Source: an uncultured Azohydromonas sp.
Lineage (GTDB): Bacteria; Pseudomonadota; Gammaproteobacteria; Burkholderiales; Burkholderiaceae_C
Length of the DNA stretch: 64,000 nt
NCBI RefSeq assembly: GCF_937926365.1
Contig: NZ_CALAOH010000169.1
Span: 1-64,000, forward strand
Reading direction: 5' to 3'
The notes below the pieces were generated by a model. It was given only the letters and a program-made list of their open reading frames with translations, was not told the origin of the DNA and ran no database searches. Each line of letters begins with the position of its first letter. The first letter of the stretch is position 1. This document shows positions 27,108 through 34,976 of this stretch, piece after piece. The position numbers and the translations under genes are program-made.

Positions 27108-28454
27108 CTAGGCCACGCGCTGGTGCGGACAGAGGTACTGCTGCACCTCGCGCGGCAGCAGCGCCGGCTTGAGGCTGCGCCGGATGCCCAGCCCCGGCGC
27201 ATGCTCCAGGTCCAGCACCGTCGCCTCGTCGCGCGGCACGCTCGGGTCGAACACCAGCACCCGCGGCTTGAGCGGGCGCGCGGCGTTGACGCCGCTCACC
27301 AGCGCGTAGCGCTCGTCGGTGAGCTGCACTACCGAGCCCGGCGGGTACACGCCCATCATGCGCACGAAGGCGCTCACCAGCATTTGGTCGTACTTGGTCT
27401 GGCCTTGCGTGTACAGCAGCGACAGCGCCTCGTGCGGTGTGAGCGCATTGGCCGGCAGCGGCGGGTTGCACAGGTTGTCGTAGCGGTTGACGAGACCGAC
27501 GATGCGCGCGGCCTGGGTCAGCCGCGCCAGCTCCAGCTGCTGCGGGAAACCGCTGCCGTCGGCCAGCTCGTGGTGCTGGCCGATCACCAGCATCACTTGC
27601 GCACTCAGCCCCATGCGGCGCCCGTGCAGCACGCCCAGCGCCACATGCTCGCGATAGAGCTTGAGCTCGGCCGCGGTGAACTGCTCGTCGAGCGTGCGCA
27701 CGCGCTCGGGCAGGTACACCTTGCCGACGTCGTGCAGCAGCGCGCCCAGCCCCAGCACCTGCAGCTCGGACTCGGGCAGGTTCAGCAGCCGTCCCAGCAG
27801 CAGCGAGATCACGGTCACGTTGAGCGCATGCGCCGAGCTGCGGTCGCCTGCACCCTCGGTGAGCAGCCGGATGCAGCTCTCGGGGTCGCCCAGCATGCGC
27901 TGCAGCAGCTCGCTGGTGAGCACCTCGGTACGCTCTCGCGCTTCCACGGGCTCCCCCGCGCGCAACAGCTCGCTGGCCTCGCGCAGGCCGCGGATGGCGT
28001 CGCCGTAGCAGCGCTCGCACTGTTGCTGGGCCGCACGCTGTGCCGCCAGCAACTGACGCCGCTGGTGCCGTGCCATCTCCTGCTCGGCACTCAGGGCGGC
28101 CGTGGCGGCATCGGCCGCGTTGCCGGTTTTGGCTTCGGCCTCAGTCGTGAACACAGCTTCCGCCTCTGGCACCGCTGGGGCCACGCTCTCCGGCACGGGC
28201 TCCGCGGCCGCGTCCTCGGTCTCGTCTGGATCGCTGCCCACGGCGGCGGCAGAGGCCGCAGGGCGCTGCAGCACGCTGCGCAGCGGGTCCCAACGCACAC
28301 GCTGCAGGCCCAGGCCGCGGATGGTGTCGATCTGTGCCTCGCTGCTGATGACGAAGCTGCCTCGCGGAAACGGGTGCGAGATCCAGCTCAGATCGAGCTG
28401 GACGTACATGCCCGGCCGCAGGTCGCGGACGTCGATGGTTTGAAAAGACGACAT
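27108..28454 (-). CDS. HD-GYP domain protein with DUF3391, c-di-GMP phosphodiesterase candidate
   Basis: This 448-residue protein has a DUF3391 N-terminal domain (DVRDLRPGMYVQLDLSWISHPFPRGSF), a variable Ala/Glu-rich linker (about 70-130), and an HD-GYP domain. The metal HD is in GALLHDVGKVYLP near residue 240; the GYP loop reads HHELADGSGFP, with Phe in place of Tyr. HD-GYP proteins hydrolyse c-di-GMP, and the Tyr-to-Phe change is usually tolerated. It directly precedes the EAL protein on the same strand, so two predicted degrading enzymes share an operon. Confidence 0.92.
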   Translation of the reverse strand: MSSFQTIDVRDLRPGMYVQLDLSWISHPFPRGSFVISSEAQIDTIRGLGLQRVRWDPLRSVLQRPAASAAAVGSDPDETEDAAAEPVPESVAPAVPEAEAVFTTEAEAKTGNAADAATAALSAEQEMARHQRRQLLAAQRAAQQQCERCYGDAIRGLREASELLRAGEPVEARERTEVLTSELLQRMLGDPESCIRLLTEGAGDRSSAHALNVTVISLLLGRLLNLPESELQVLGLGALLHDVGKVYLPERVRTLDEQFTAAELKLYREHVALGVLHGRRMGLSAQVMLVIGQHHELADGSGFPQQLELARLTQAARIVGLVNRYDNLCNPPLPANALTPHEALSLLYTQGQTKYDQMLVSAFVRMMGVYPPGSVVQLTDERYALVSGVNAARPLKPRVLVFDPSVPRDEATVLDLEHAPGLGIRRSLKPALLPREVQQYLCPHQRVA

Positions 28455-28564
28455 CAGGTTCAGCACGCCGACAGCCGTCGCGCGGCATGCGCGCCAGCCG
28501 CTGGGCGTTTTCAGCTATGTCGTCTTTGTCGGCTGCGGTGGCCCAGACTTAAGCTTGGCGGCGA

Positions 28565-28999
28565 TCAACGCTGAATGCGCGTGGACAGGACGATGGCCGA
28601 CATGGTTCGCTCCACGCCCTGCAGCGCGCCGATGCGGTCAATGAGCGCGTCAAGCTCGCCGATGGAAGCGGCCGAGAGCACGGCGATGAAGTCGAAGGGA
28701 CCGCTCACCGAGTGCAGCAGCCGCAGCTGCGGCACGCGGCGCAGTGCCGCCTCGATGGCGCCGCCCTGCTTCGGCGCGGCCGTGATCAGCACGTGCGCCT
28801 GCACCAGCGGGCCTTCGGCCTCCTCGTTCACCACCACCGTGTAACCCGCCACCACGCGGCGGCGCTCCAGACGCTGCAGCCGGCTCTGCACCGTGGTGCG
28901 CGACAGCCCCAGCCGCCGCCCCAGCTCGGTGGTGCTGGCACGGGCGTTCTCGCGCAGTAGCGCCAGCAGTGCGCGGTCGGTGTCGTCGAGCTCGGCCAT
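28565..28999 (-). CDS. Lrp/AsnC family transcriptional regulator
   Basis: This 144-residue protein has an N-terminal AsnC helix-turn-helix (DDTDRALLALLRENARASTTELGRRLGLSRTTVQSRLQRLERRRVVAGY) and a C-terminal RAM ligand domain. Its ATG lies eight bases after a -10-like TATAGA with a weak -35 (CTGACG), so the mRNA may be nearly leaderless. It is divergent from the saccharopine-dehydrogenase-like gene, with 118 bp between them. That points to control of lysine or another amino-acid pathway. Confidence 0.93.
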   Translation of the reverse strand: MAELDDTDRALLALLRENARASTTELGRRLGLSRTTVQSRLQRLERRRVVAGYTVVVNEEAEGPLVQAHVLITAAPKQGGAIEAALRRVPQLRLLHSVSGPFDFIAVLSAASIGELDALIDRIGALQGVERTMSAIVLSTRIQR

Positions 29000-29117
29000 G
29001 CGCCGAATCTATACGGCAAAACGCCGAAAAGCCGTCAGCATTTCGTCGCCTTGTGGGCTGCCTGCTGCAGCGCAAGCGGCCACCATGTCCCGCATGACCC
29101 GTCAAGGAGGACGCGCG

Positions 29118-30251
29118 ATGAAGGACGTTCTGGTACTGGGTGCCGGCCGTGTCGGCAAGGTCGCGGCGCAGTTGCTGGCCGATTCGGGCGATTACCGCGT
29201 GACGCTGGCCGACCGCAGCCCCGGCGCGCTGCAGGACTTCGGCCCGGCCTCGCTGCGCCGGCACACGCTGCAGGTGGACGCCGCCGATCCCGCGGCGCTG
29301 GCGGCGGCGCTGCAGAGCCGCTTCGCGGTGCTCAACGCCTTTCCCTTTGACTGCGCCGCCACGGTGGCCGAGGCCGCGCGCGCGCAGGGCGTGCACTACC
29401 TGGACCTGACCGAGGATGTGGCGGCCACACGCCGCATCAAGGCGCTCGCCGCGGACGCCGGCACCGCCTTCATTCCGCAATGCGGCTTGGCGCCGGGCTT
29501 CGTCTCCATTGCCGCGGCCGACCTGGCGCGGCGCTTCGAACGCCTGGAAAGCCTGCGCCTGCGCGTGGGCGCCCTGCCGCTCTACCCCAGCAACGCGCTG
29601 GACTACAACCTGACCTGGAGCACCGAGGGTCTGATCAACGAGTACATCCAGCCCTGCGAGGCCATCGTCGAGGGCCACCGCGCCGAGGTGGCGGCGCTGG
29701 AAGGGCTGGAGCAGTTCAGCCTGGATGGCGTGCGCTACGAGGCCTTCAACACCTCCGGCGGCCTGGGCACGCTGTGCGAGAGCTTCGAGGGCCGCGTGCG
29801 CGAGCTCAACTACCGCAGCATCCGCTACCCCGGCCACGGCCAGCTCATGAAGGCGCTGCTCAACGACCTGCGGCTGCGCGAGCGCCCGGCGCTGCTCAAG
29901 GAAATCTTCGAGCACGCCATTCCCGCTACCGACCAGGACGTGGTGGTGATCTTCGTCACCGCTACCGGCTGGCGCGACGGCCGGCTGACGCAGCACAGCC
30001 TCTCGCGCCGGGTGCTGGGCCGCTGGACCGGCAGCGAGCCGCGCAGCGCCATCCAGATCACCACCGCCGGCAGCGCCAGTGCGGTGCTGGACCTGCTGGC
30101 GCAGGGTCGCCTGCCGCAGAAGGGTTTCATCCGCCAGGAGCAGATCGCGCTGGACGATTTCCTCGCCAACCGCTTCGGCAGCGTCTACGCCGACCCGGCC
30201 AGCGACGGCCAGGCGCCCGGGACGCCCTCGCCGATGCAACTGGCTGCCTGA
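29118..30251 (+). CDS. saccharopine dehydrogenase-like oxidoreductase
   Basis: This 377-residue enzyme has an N-terminal Rossmann fold (MKDVLVLGAGRVGKVAAQLLADSG) and a saccharopine-dehydrogenase C-terminal domain (LDYNLTWSTEGLINEYIQPCEAI, RSIRYPGHGQLMKALLNDL). Related proteins act as lysine-6-dehydrogenase or saccharopine reductase; which reaction is made here cannot be told. The ATG has a strong AAGGAGG site. It is divergent from the Lrp regulator and is followed by a strong terminator (30276). Confidence 0.88.
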   Translation: MKDVLVLGAGRVGKVAAQLLADSGDYRVTLADRSPGALQDFGPASLRRHTLQVDAADPAALAAALQSRFAVLNAFPFDCAATVAEAARAQGVHYLDLTEDVAATRRIKALAADAGTAFIPQCGLAPGFVSIAAADLARRFERLESLRLRVGALPLYPSNALDYNLTWSTEGLINEYIQPCEAIVEGHRAEVAALEGLEQFSLDGVRYEAFNTSGGLGTLCESFEGRVRELNYRSIRYPGHGQLMKALLNDLRLRERPALLKEIFEHAIPATDQDVVVIFVTATGWRDGRLTQHSLSRRVLGRWTGSEPRSAIQITTAGSASAVLDLLAQGRLPQKGFIRQEQIALDDFLANRFGSVYADPASDGQAPGTPSPMQLAA

Positions 30252-30275
30252 GCCCCGCCTCTTTCCCGTCCCAAG

Positions 30276-30307
30276 GCGGCCGTCCCGATGCGGACGGCCG
30301 CTTTTTT
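30276..30307 (+). terminator. intrinsic terminator
   Basis: GCGGCCGTCC and GGACGGCCGC form a 10-bp GC stem with a short loop, followed by TTTTTT. It ends the saccharopine-dehydrogenase-like gene and insulates the pobR leader. Confidence 0.9.
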
Positions 30308-30317
30308 GTGCCATCGC

Positions 30318-30346
30318 TTGACATAAGGCATGTGCGCATAGCGCAC
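30318..30346 (+). promoter_or_regulatory. -35-like TTGACA and IclR/PcaU-type palindrome 1
   Basis: A perfect TTGACA (30318-30323) is followed at 30332-30346 by GTGCGCATAGCGCAC, a perfect 6-bp inverted repeat with a 3-base centre. It agrees at ten of fifteen positions with the site I recall for PcaU-type regulators (GTTCGATAATCGCAC). It lies about 110 bp upstream of pobR. Confidence 0.55.
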
Positions 30347-30377
30347 AAACCCGCCTGTGCCCTGACGACAGTGGGGG

Positions 30378-30397
30378 GCGGAATGCCTACATTCCGC
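30378..30397. promoter_or_regulatory. palindrome 2 in the pobR leader
   Basis: GCGGAATG-CCTA-CATTCCGC is a perfect 8-bp inverted repeat with a 4-base centre, 60 bp upstream of the pobR start. Its GGAAT/ATTCC halves resemble IclR operators. A separate hairpin (CACCGGG/CCCGGTG, 30416-30437) follows just before the ribosome site. Confidence 0.5.
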
Positions 30398-30456
30398 GTA
30401 CTGAAACGTGTTCGACACCGGGCCACGCAACCCGGTGAAGCCCCTGGAGACAAGCC

Positions 30457-31290
30457 ATGGCCGCCCGCCGGTCCCCCGCCACCACCGCCGCCGCATCCAG
30501 CGCGCCCGACGAGACGGTCGAGCCGCAGGGCGCGCCCGTGCGACAGCGGGACCTGGTGGCCGGGCTGGACAAGGGGCTGCAGGTGATCGAGGCATTCGAC
30601 CAGGAGCGTCCGCGGCTGACCATCAGCGAGGTGGCGGCGCGCACCGGCCTCACGCGTGCCGCGGCGCGGCGCTACCTGCTGACGCTGTGCCACCTCGGCT
30701 TCGCCAGCCAGGACCGCAAGCTCTTTGCCCTCACCGCCAAGGTGCTGCGGCTGTCGCAGAGCTACATGCACTCGGCGAGGCTGCCGCGCATCGTGCAGCC
30801 CGAGCTGATGAAGCTCTCGCGCGAGCTCAAGGAAGCCTCCTCGGCCGGCGTGCTCGACGGCAGCGACGTGCTGTGCGTGGCCGCCACCAGTGCCGGGCGC
30901 GCGATCTCCAGCACCCTGCAGCCCGGCACCCGCGTGCCGGCCTGGTGCACCGCCAATGGCCGCGTGCTGTTGGCCGCGTGGCCACAGGAGGCCGTACAGG
31001 AGTGGATCGCGCAGCAGGCGCTGCAGCCGCGCACGCCCCAGACCCTGACCGACCCGCAGCGCCTGGCCGCCGAGATCGAGCAGGTGCGCGAGCGCGGCCA
31101 TGCGGCGGTGGACCAGGAGTTCGAGCCGGGGCTGCGCACGGTGTCGGTGCCGCTGCTGAATTTCCGCGGCGAGACGGTGGCCGCGCTCAACGTCAGCGTC
31201 CATGCCTCGCGCATGGAAATGGACGAACTCCAGGAGGCGGCATTGCCGCCCCTGCGCCAGGCACAGGCGCATTTGCGCCAGATTCTTTGA
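30457..31290 (+). CDS. pobR: IclR-family regulator of the PobR/PcaR type
   Basis: This 277-residue protein has a poorly conserved N-terminal 25 residues, then a winged helix (KGLQVIEAFDQERPRLTISEVAARTGLTRAAARRYLLTLCHLGF) and the IclR effector domain, with TSAGRAISSTLQPGTRVPAWCTANGRVLLA and DQEFEPGLRTVSVPLL. The motif pattern is that of PobR/PcaR/PcaU activators that respond to protocatechuate or 4-hydroxybenzoate. It lies 64 bp upstream of pobA on the same strand, so control of pobA is likely. Effector choice is inferred from context. Confidence 0.9.
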   Translation: MAARRSPATTAAASSAPDETVEPQGAPVRQRDLVAGLDKGLQVIEAFDQERPRLTISEVAARTGLTRAAARRYLLTLCHLGFASQDRKLFALTAKVLRLSQSYMHSARLPRIVQPELMKLSRELKEASSAGVLDGSDVLCVAATSAGRAISSTLQPGTRVPAWCTANGRVLLAAWPQEAVQEWIAQQALQPRTPQTLTDPQRLAAEIEQVRERGHAAVDQEFEPGLRTVSVPLLNFRGETVAALNVSVHASRMEMDELQEAALPPLRQAQAHLRQIL

Positions 31291-31354
31291 CCCCCGCGCG
31301 GCGGCCGTTCCTGCCCGCGCCTTTCCTCCCGGACAGACTGAAGGAAACCAGATC

Positions 31355-32545
31355 ATGAGCATCCCAACGATCCGCACCCAGGTCGCCATCGTCGGCGCCG
31401 GCCCCTCGGGCCTGCTGCTGGGCGCGCTGCTGCACAAGGCCGGCGTGGACGCTGTGATCATCGAGCAGCGCAGCGCCGACTACGTGCTGGGCCGCATCCG
31501 CGCCGGCGTGCTGGAGCAGGTGACGGTGGATCTGCTCGACGAGGCCGGCGTGGGTGAGCGCATGCACGCCGAGGGGCTGCCGCACGACGGCTTCGAGATC
31601 TCCTTCGGCGACCGCATCCACCACATCGACCTGCACGCCCTCACCGGCAAGCGCGTGATGGTCTACGGCCAGACCGAGGTCACGCGCGACCTGATGCAGG
31701 CCCGCGCCGCCGCCGGGCTGCGGACCTTCTACGAGTCGCAGGGCGTGAGCATCCACGACTTCGACGGCAACAAGCCCTGCGTGCGCTTCACCGGCACCGA
31801 CGGGCAGCCGGTGGAGGTGCAGGCCGACTTCATCGCCGGCTGCGACGGCTTCCACGGCGTGTGCCGCGCCAGCGTGCCGGCCGACGCGATCACGAACTTC
31901 GAGAAGGTCTACCCGTTCGGCTGGCTGGGCATCCTGGCCGACGTGCCGCCGGTGTCGCACGAGCTGATCTACGCCAGCTCCGAGCAGGGCTTCGCGCTGT
32001 GCAGCATGCGCAGCAAGACGCGCAGCCGCTACTACGTGCAGTGCTCGCTGGCGGACCACGCCGATGCCTGGAGCGACGAGGCCTTCTGGGCCGAGCTCAA
32101 GCGCCGGTTGCCGGCGCACGTGGCGGCCAACGTGACCACCGGGCCCTCGATCGAGAAGAGCATCGCCCCGCTGCGCAGCTTCGTGGCCGAGCCCATGCGC
32201 TTCGGGCGGCTGTTCCTGGCCGGCGACGCCGCGCACATCGTGCCGCCCACCGGCGCCAAGGGCCTGAACCTGGCGGCCACGGACGTGGGCTACCTGGCAC
32301 GCGGCCTGGCCGAGTTCTACCGCGGCTCCGAGGCGGGCATAGCCAGCTACTCGGAGCGCTGCCTGCGCCGCATCTGGAAGGCCGAGCGCTTCAGCTGGTG
32401 GTTCACCACGCTGATGCACAAGCTGCCGGAGAACGGGGCCTTCGGCGCGCGCATCCAGCAGGCGGAGCTGGACTACCTCACCCGCTCCGAGGCCGCGCAG
32501 CGCGCGCTGGCGGAGAACTACGTCGGGCTGCCGATGGAGGACTGA
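31355..32545 (+). CDS. pobA: 4-hydroxybenzoate 3-monooxygenase
   Basis: This 396-residue flavoprotein hydroxylates 4-hydroxybenzoate to protocatechuate with NAD(P)H and O2. It shows the FAD-binding GAGPSG (14-19), the GRIRAGVLEQ segment with the nucleotide-binding arginines, the GCDGFHG DG motif, and GDAAHIVPPTGAKGLNLA. The length matches the family (about 394). It follows pobR, and protocatechuate would feed a beta-ketoadipate or meta-cleavage pathway whose genes are not in this window. A strong terminator lies at 32572. Confidence 0.96.
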   Translation: MSIPTIRTQVAIVGAGPSGLLLGALLHKAGVDAVIIEQRSADYVLGRIRAGVLEQVTVDLLDEAGVGERMHAEGLPHDGFEISFGDRIHHIDLHALTGKRVMVYGQTEVTRDLMQARAAAGLRTFYESQGVSIHDFDGNKPCVRFTGTDGQPVEVQADFIAGCDGFHGVCRASVPADAITNFEKVYPFGWLGILADVPPVSHELIYASSEQGFALCSMRSKTRSRYYVQCSLADHADAWSDEAFWAELKRRLPAHVAANVTTGPSIEKSIAPLRSFVAEPMRFGRLFLAGDAAHIVPPTGAKGLNLAATDVGYLARGLAEFYRGSEAGIASYSERCLRRIWKAERFSWWFTTLMHKLPENGAFGARIQQAELDYLTRSEAAQRALAENYVGLPMED

Positions 32546-32571
32546 GCCCCGGCCCAGCGGCCACAATAGCG

Positions 32572-32599
32572 ACGGGCGCCCCTGCGGCGCCCGTTTTTT
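32572..32599 (+). terminator. intrinsic terminator after pobA
   Basis: ACGGGCGCC and GGCGCCCGT form a 9-bp stem around CCTGC, followed by TTTTT. It separates pobA from the monooxygenase-like gene at 32632. Confidence 0.9.
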
Positions 32600-32631
32600 C
32601 ATTGCCGTTCCCCCACCACCGGAGACTTCTC

Positions 32632-32937
32632 GTGATCCTCGAACTGGTTGACATCCGCATCCATCCCGGCCAGCAGGCTGCCTTCGACGAGGCGGTGCAG
32701 CGCGGGCTTTCCACCGTGATCGGGCCTTTCCCCGGCTGCCGCGGCTGGAAGGTGAACAAGGGCATCGAGTCGGCCGAGCGCTACGTGGTGCAGATCTTCT
32801 GGGACACGCTGGAGGACCACACCGTGCACTTCCGCGGCTCCGAGTCCTTCACCGCCTGGCGCGCCATCGTCGGCCCGTTCTTCGCGCAGCCGCCGCAGGT
32901 GGAGCATTTCGAGTTCGTGGGCAAGAGCCAGGGCTGA
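32632..32937 (+). CDS. antibiotic biosynthesis monooxygenase (ABM) family protein
   Basis: This 101-residue protein has the dimeric ferredoxin-like ABM fold (MILELVDIRIHPGQQAAFDEAVQRGLSTVIGPFPGCRGWKVNKG, then YVVQIFWDTLEDHTVHFRGSESFTAWRAIVGPFF). Members act as small oxygenases or heme-degrading enzymes, and many have no known substrate. Here it lies 30 bp after the pobA terminator and starts with GTG at 32632, so it has its own promoter or is reached by read-through. A link to aromatic catabolism is possible but unproved. Confidence 0.85.
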   Translation: MILELVDIRIHPGQQAAFDEAVQRGLSTVIGPFPGCRGWKVNKGIESAERYVVQIFWDTLEDHTVHFRGSESFTAWRAIVGPFFAQPPQVEHFEFVGKSQG

Positions 32938-32999
32938 AGCCCCGCCAGCGGCTGCGCGCACGCGTGGCCCGGGACACTCGCCGCCCGCCTGGTGAGCGC

Positions 33000-33911
33000 T
33001 CAGCCCTTCACGGCCCCCGCCAGCCACAGCAGCCCCGGCGACAGCACCAGCAACGCCAGTGTGGAAACCAGCACGCCGCCGGCGGCGATCTCGCCGTGGG
33101 GGGTGAGGCGGTCGGCGTAGAGGTAGCTCGCCACCGCCACCGGCATCGCCAGCTGCAGCAGCATCACGCCCGCAGCCACGGGCGGCAGGCCCATGATCAG
33201 GCCTACGAGCAACCCCGAGATCGTGCCTGCCGCCAAGCGGATGGAGCCCAGCCACGCGCCCTGGCGCAGCCCGCCGTGCGACACCGTCACCAGCGCGTAG
33301 CCCAGGCTCAGCAGCATCAGCGGCACCGTCATCGAGCCCACCAGGCGGGCGCTCTCCAGCACCGGCGCCGGCACGGACAAACCGCTCCAGCGCAGCACCA
33401 CGGCCGCGGCCACGGCGAAGACCACGCCGCGCGGCATGCGCGTGCGCTGCGGCGATGAGCGCGAGAGGATCCACACCGCCACCGTGTGCTGGAGCATCGA
33501 CGTGATGGCGAAGGCTGCCACCGCGATGGCCAGCCCCTCCTCGCCAAAGGCCAGCTGCGCCATCGGCAGCCCCAGGTTGCCGCTGTTGGGCAACACCGCC
33601 GCCGGCAGCAGCGCGAGCACCGGCAACTTCAGCAGCCGCAGCGCCAGCGCCGCCATGGCCGCGGCCAGCACGAAGCCCAGTACCGTCGCCGCCCCGGCCT
33701 GCAGCAGCGCCTGACCGGACAGCGGCGTGCTCAGCAGCGTGTGAAACACCAGCGCCGGCGTAGCGAAGTTGGCGGCCAGCACCGAGATGAAATCGCCCGG
33801 AAAGGGTTTCTTCTTCCAGGCCCAGAAGGAGCCCACCGATGCGCAGGCCACCACCGGCAGCAGCAGCGCCGCCATGCGCAGGTAGAGGGTCAGGCCGTCG
33901 AGGAGAGTCAT
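33000..33911 (-). CDS. AEC-family carrier (auxin efflux carrier-like)
   Basis: This 303-residue protein has about ten hydrophobic helices, with two halves. The conserved block PNSGNLGLPMAQLAFGEEGLAIAVAAFAI and the C-terminal GLPPVAAGVMLLQLAMPVAVASYLYADR are typical of bacterial AEC transporters, which export or exchange malonate, amino acids or similar anions. The substrate is unknown. It is convergent with the ABM gene, 62 bp away. A second family member lies at 46075-47112, but the two are not close copies. Confidence 0.88.
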   Translation of the reverse strand: MTLLDGLTLYLRMAALLLPVVACASVGSFWAWKKKPFPGDFISVLAANFATPALVFHTLLSTPLSGQALLQAGAATVLGFVLAAAMAALALRLLKLPVLALLPAAVLPNSGNLGLPMAQLAFGEEGLAIAVAAFAITSMLQHTVAVWILSRSSPQRTRMPRGVVFAVAAAVVLRWSGLSVPAPVLESARLVGSMTVPLMLLSLGYALVTVSHGGLRQGAWLGSIRLAAGTISGLLVGLIMGLPPVAAGVMLLQLAMPVAVASYLYADRLTPHGEIAAGGVLVSTLALLVLSPGLLWLAGAVKG

Positions 33912-34060
33912 GCGAGGGACGCCGCAAGCGGGCGATGGGCGAGAGCTGTCCGCTCGACGGCAGGAAACCAAGTGGTGGAAGCCGGCGCGATGTTGGCCGA
34001 AGCCGTCCTTGCCCCGGCTGTGGTCAACGCGTATCGCGAACCGAAGGCTTCGGAGCCCAC

Positions 34061-34094
34061 AAAGCAAAACGCCAGCCGGTGAGGGCTGGCGTTT
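34061..34094 (-). terminator. intrinsic terminator after tRNA-Phe
   Basis: On the minus strand, AACGCCAGCC and GGCTGGCGTT form a 10-bp stem with a 6-base loop, followed by TTTGCTTT. It lies 11 bp after the tRNA 3' end. Confidence 0.8.
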
Positions 34095-34104
34095 GCTGAA
34101 GACT

Positions 34105-34180
34105 TGGTGGCCAAGGGCGGAATCGAACCACCGACACGCGGATTTTCAATCCGCTGCTCTACCAACTGAGCTACTTGGCC
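34105..34180 (-). tRNA. tRNA-Phe (GAA)
   Basis: The minus-strand cloverleaf is 76 nt with the CCA end encoded: GGCCAAG acceptor, AGCTCAGTTGGTAGAGC D arm, anticodon loop TTGAAAA in the GCGGA/TCCGC stem (anticodon GAA), and GGTTCGATTCC T arm. Identity is Phe. It lies between an AEC carrier and the ntrX-like gene. Confidence 0.97.
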
Positions 34181-34192
34181 GTGAAGCTGCGC

Positions 34193-34222
34193 ATTCTATC
34201 AGTGCTTTCTGAAAGTTTGCAA
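34193..34222 (-). promoter_or_regulatory. sigma-70-type promoter of tRNA-Phe
   Basis: On the minus strand, TTGCAA (34222-34217) is followed by TAGAAT (34198-34193) with an 18-bp spacer. The predicted transcript start, about 34186, is six bases before the tRNA. Confidence 0.65.
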
Positions 34223-34276
34223 GCTTTTTTGATGAATCTGCTTCTGGATCGTTTTTGACGCCGCTCCGGACCCCGG

Positions 34277-34954
34277 TCAGGCCCCGCCGCGCTTGTTGCG
34301 CGAGAGGTCCACGCCGAGCTGCTTGAGCTTGCGGTAGAGGTGCGTGCGCTCCAGGCCGGTCTTCTCGGCCACGCGGGTCATGGAGCCGTTCTCCTTGGCC
34401 AGGTGGAACTCGAAGTAGGTCTTCTCGAAGGCGTCGCGCGCCTCGCGCAGCGGGCGATCGAGCTCGAAGCTGAACTCGCTGCTGAGCGTGTTGCCCAAGT
34501 GGTTCAGCGCCGGTATCCCGAAGGCGACGCTGGTGCTGTCGGCCGCGGCGTCGTTGAAGCCCGGCGCCACGGCCGGGCCTGCGTTGGCTGTGGGCTTGGC
34601 CAGGCCCTGCTCCACCGCGCGCAGCAGCTTCTGCAGCGTGATGGGCTTTTCCAGGAAGGCCATCGCGCCAAAGCGTGTGGCCTCCACGGCGGTGTCGATG
34701 GTGCCGTGGCCGCTCATCATGATCACGGGCATGCTGAGCTGGCCGCTGCTGCCCCATTCCTTGAGCAGCGTGATGCCGTCCACGTCGGGCATCCAGATGT
34801 CCAGCAGCACGAGGTCGGGACGCATCCGCTCTCTGAACCCACGGGCCTGGGCGGCGTTTTCGGCCAGCTCCACCGTGTGCCCTTCGTCCGTCAGGATCTC
34901 CGACAGCAGGGCGCGGATGCCCAGTTCGTCGTCAACAACAAGGATGGTCGCCAT
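34277..34954 (-). CDS. NtrX-like response regulator without AAA+ domain
   Basis: This 225-residue protein has a receiver domain (ILVVDDELGIRALLSEIL, phospho-acceptor in LVLLDIWMPDVDGITLL, conserved Lys in AFLEKPITL) and a short linker, then a C-terminal Fis-type helix-turn-helix (NGSMTRVAEKTGLERTHLYRKLKQLGV). The sigma-54 ATPase domain that lies between these parts in NtrX is missing, so it cannot activate sigma-54 promoters in the usual way. This short form is common in Burkholderiales. It lies 22 bp after the kinase gene. Confidence 0.92.
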   Translation of the reverse strand: MATILVVDDELGIRALLSEILTDEGHTVELAENAAQARGFRERMRPDLVLLDIWMPDVDGITLLKEWGSSGQLSMPVIMMSGHGTIDTAVEATRFGAMAFLEKPITLQKLLRAVEQGLAKPTANAGPAVAPGFNDAAADSTSVAFGIPALNHLGNTLSSEFSFELDRPLREARDAFEKTYFEFHLAKENGSMTRVAEKTGLERTHLYRKLKQLGVDLSRNKRGGA

Positions 34955-34976
34955 GGATGCTCGGTGCGCTCGGCCT

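Noticed and set aside
24850..28020. One continuous 1,056-codon frame covering both c-di-GMP genes
   Set aside because: The upstream part is a shadow of the HD-GYP gene in another frame; the EAL protein starts at 27063 with conserved domains.
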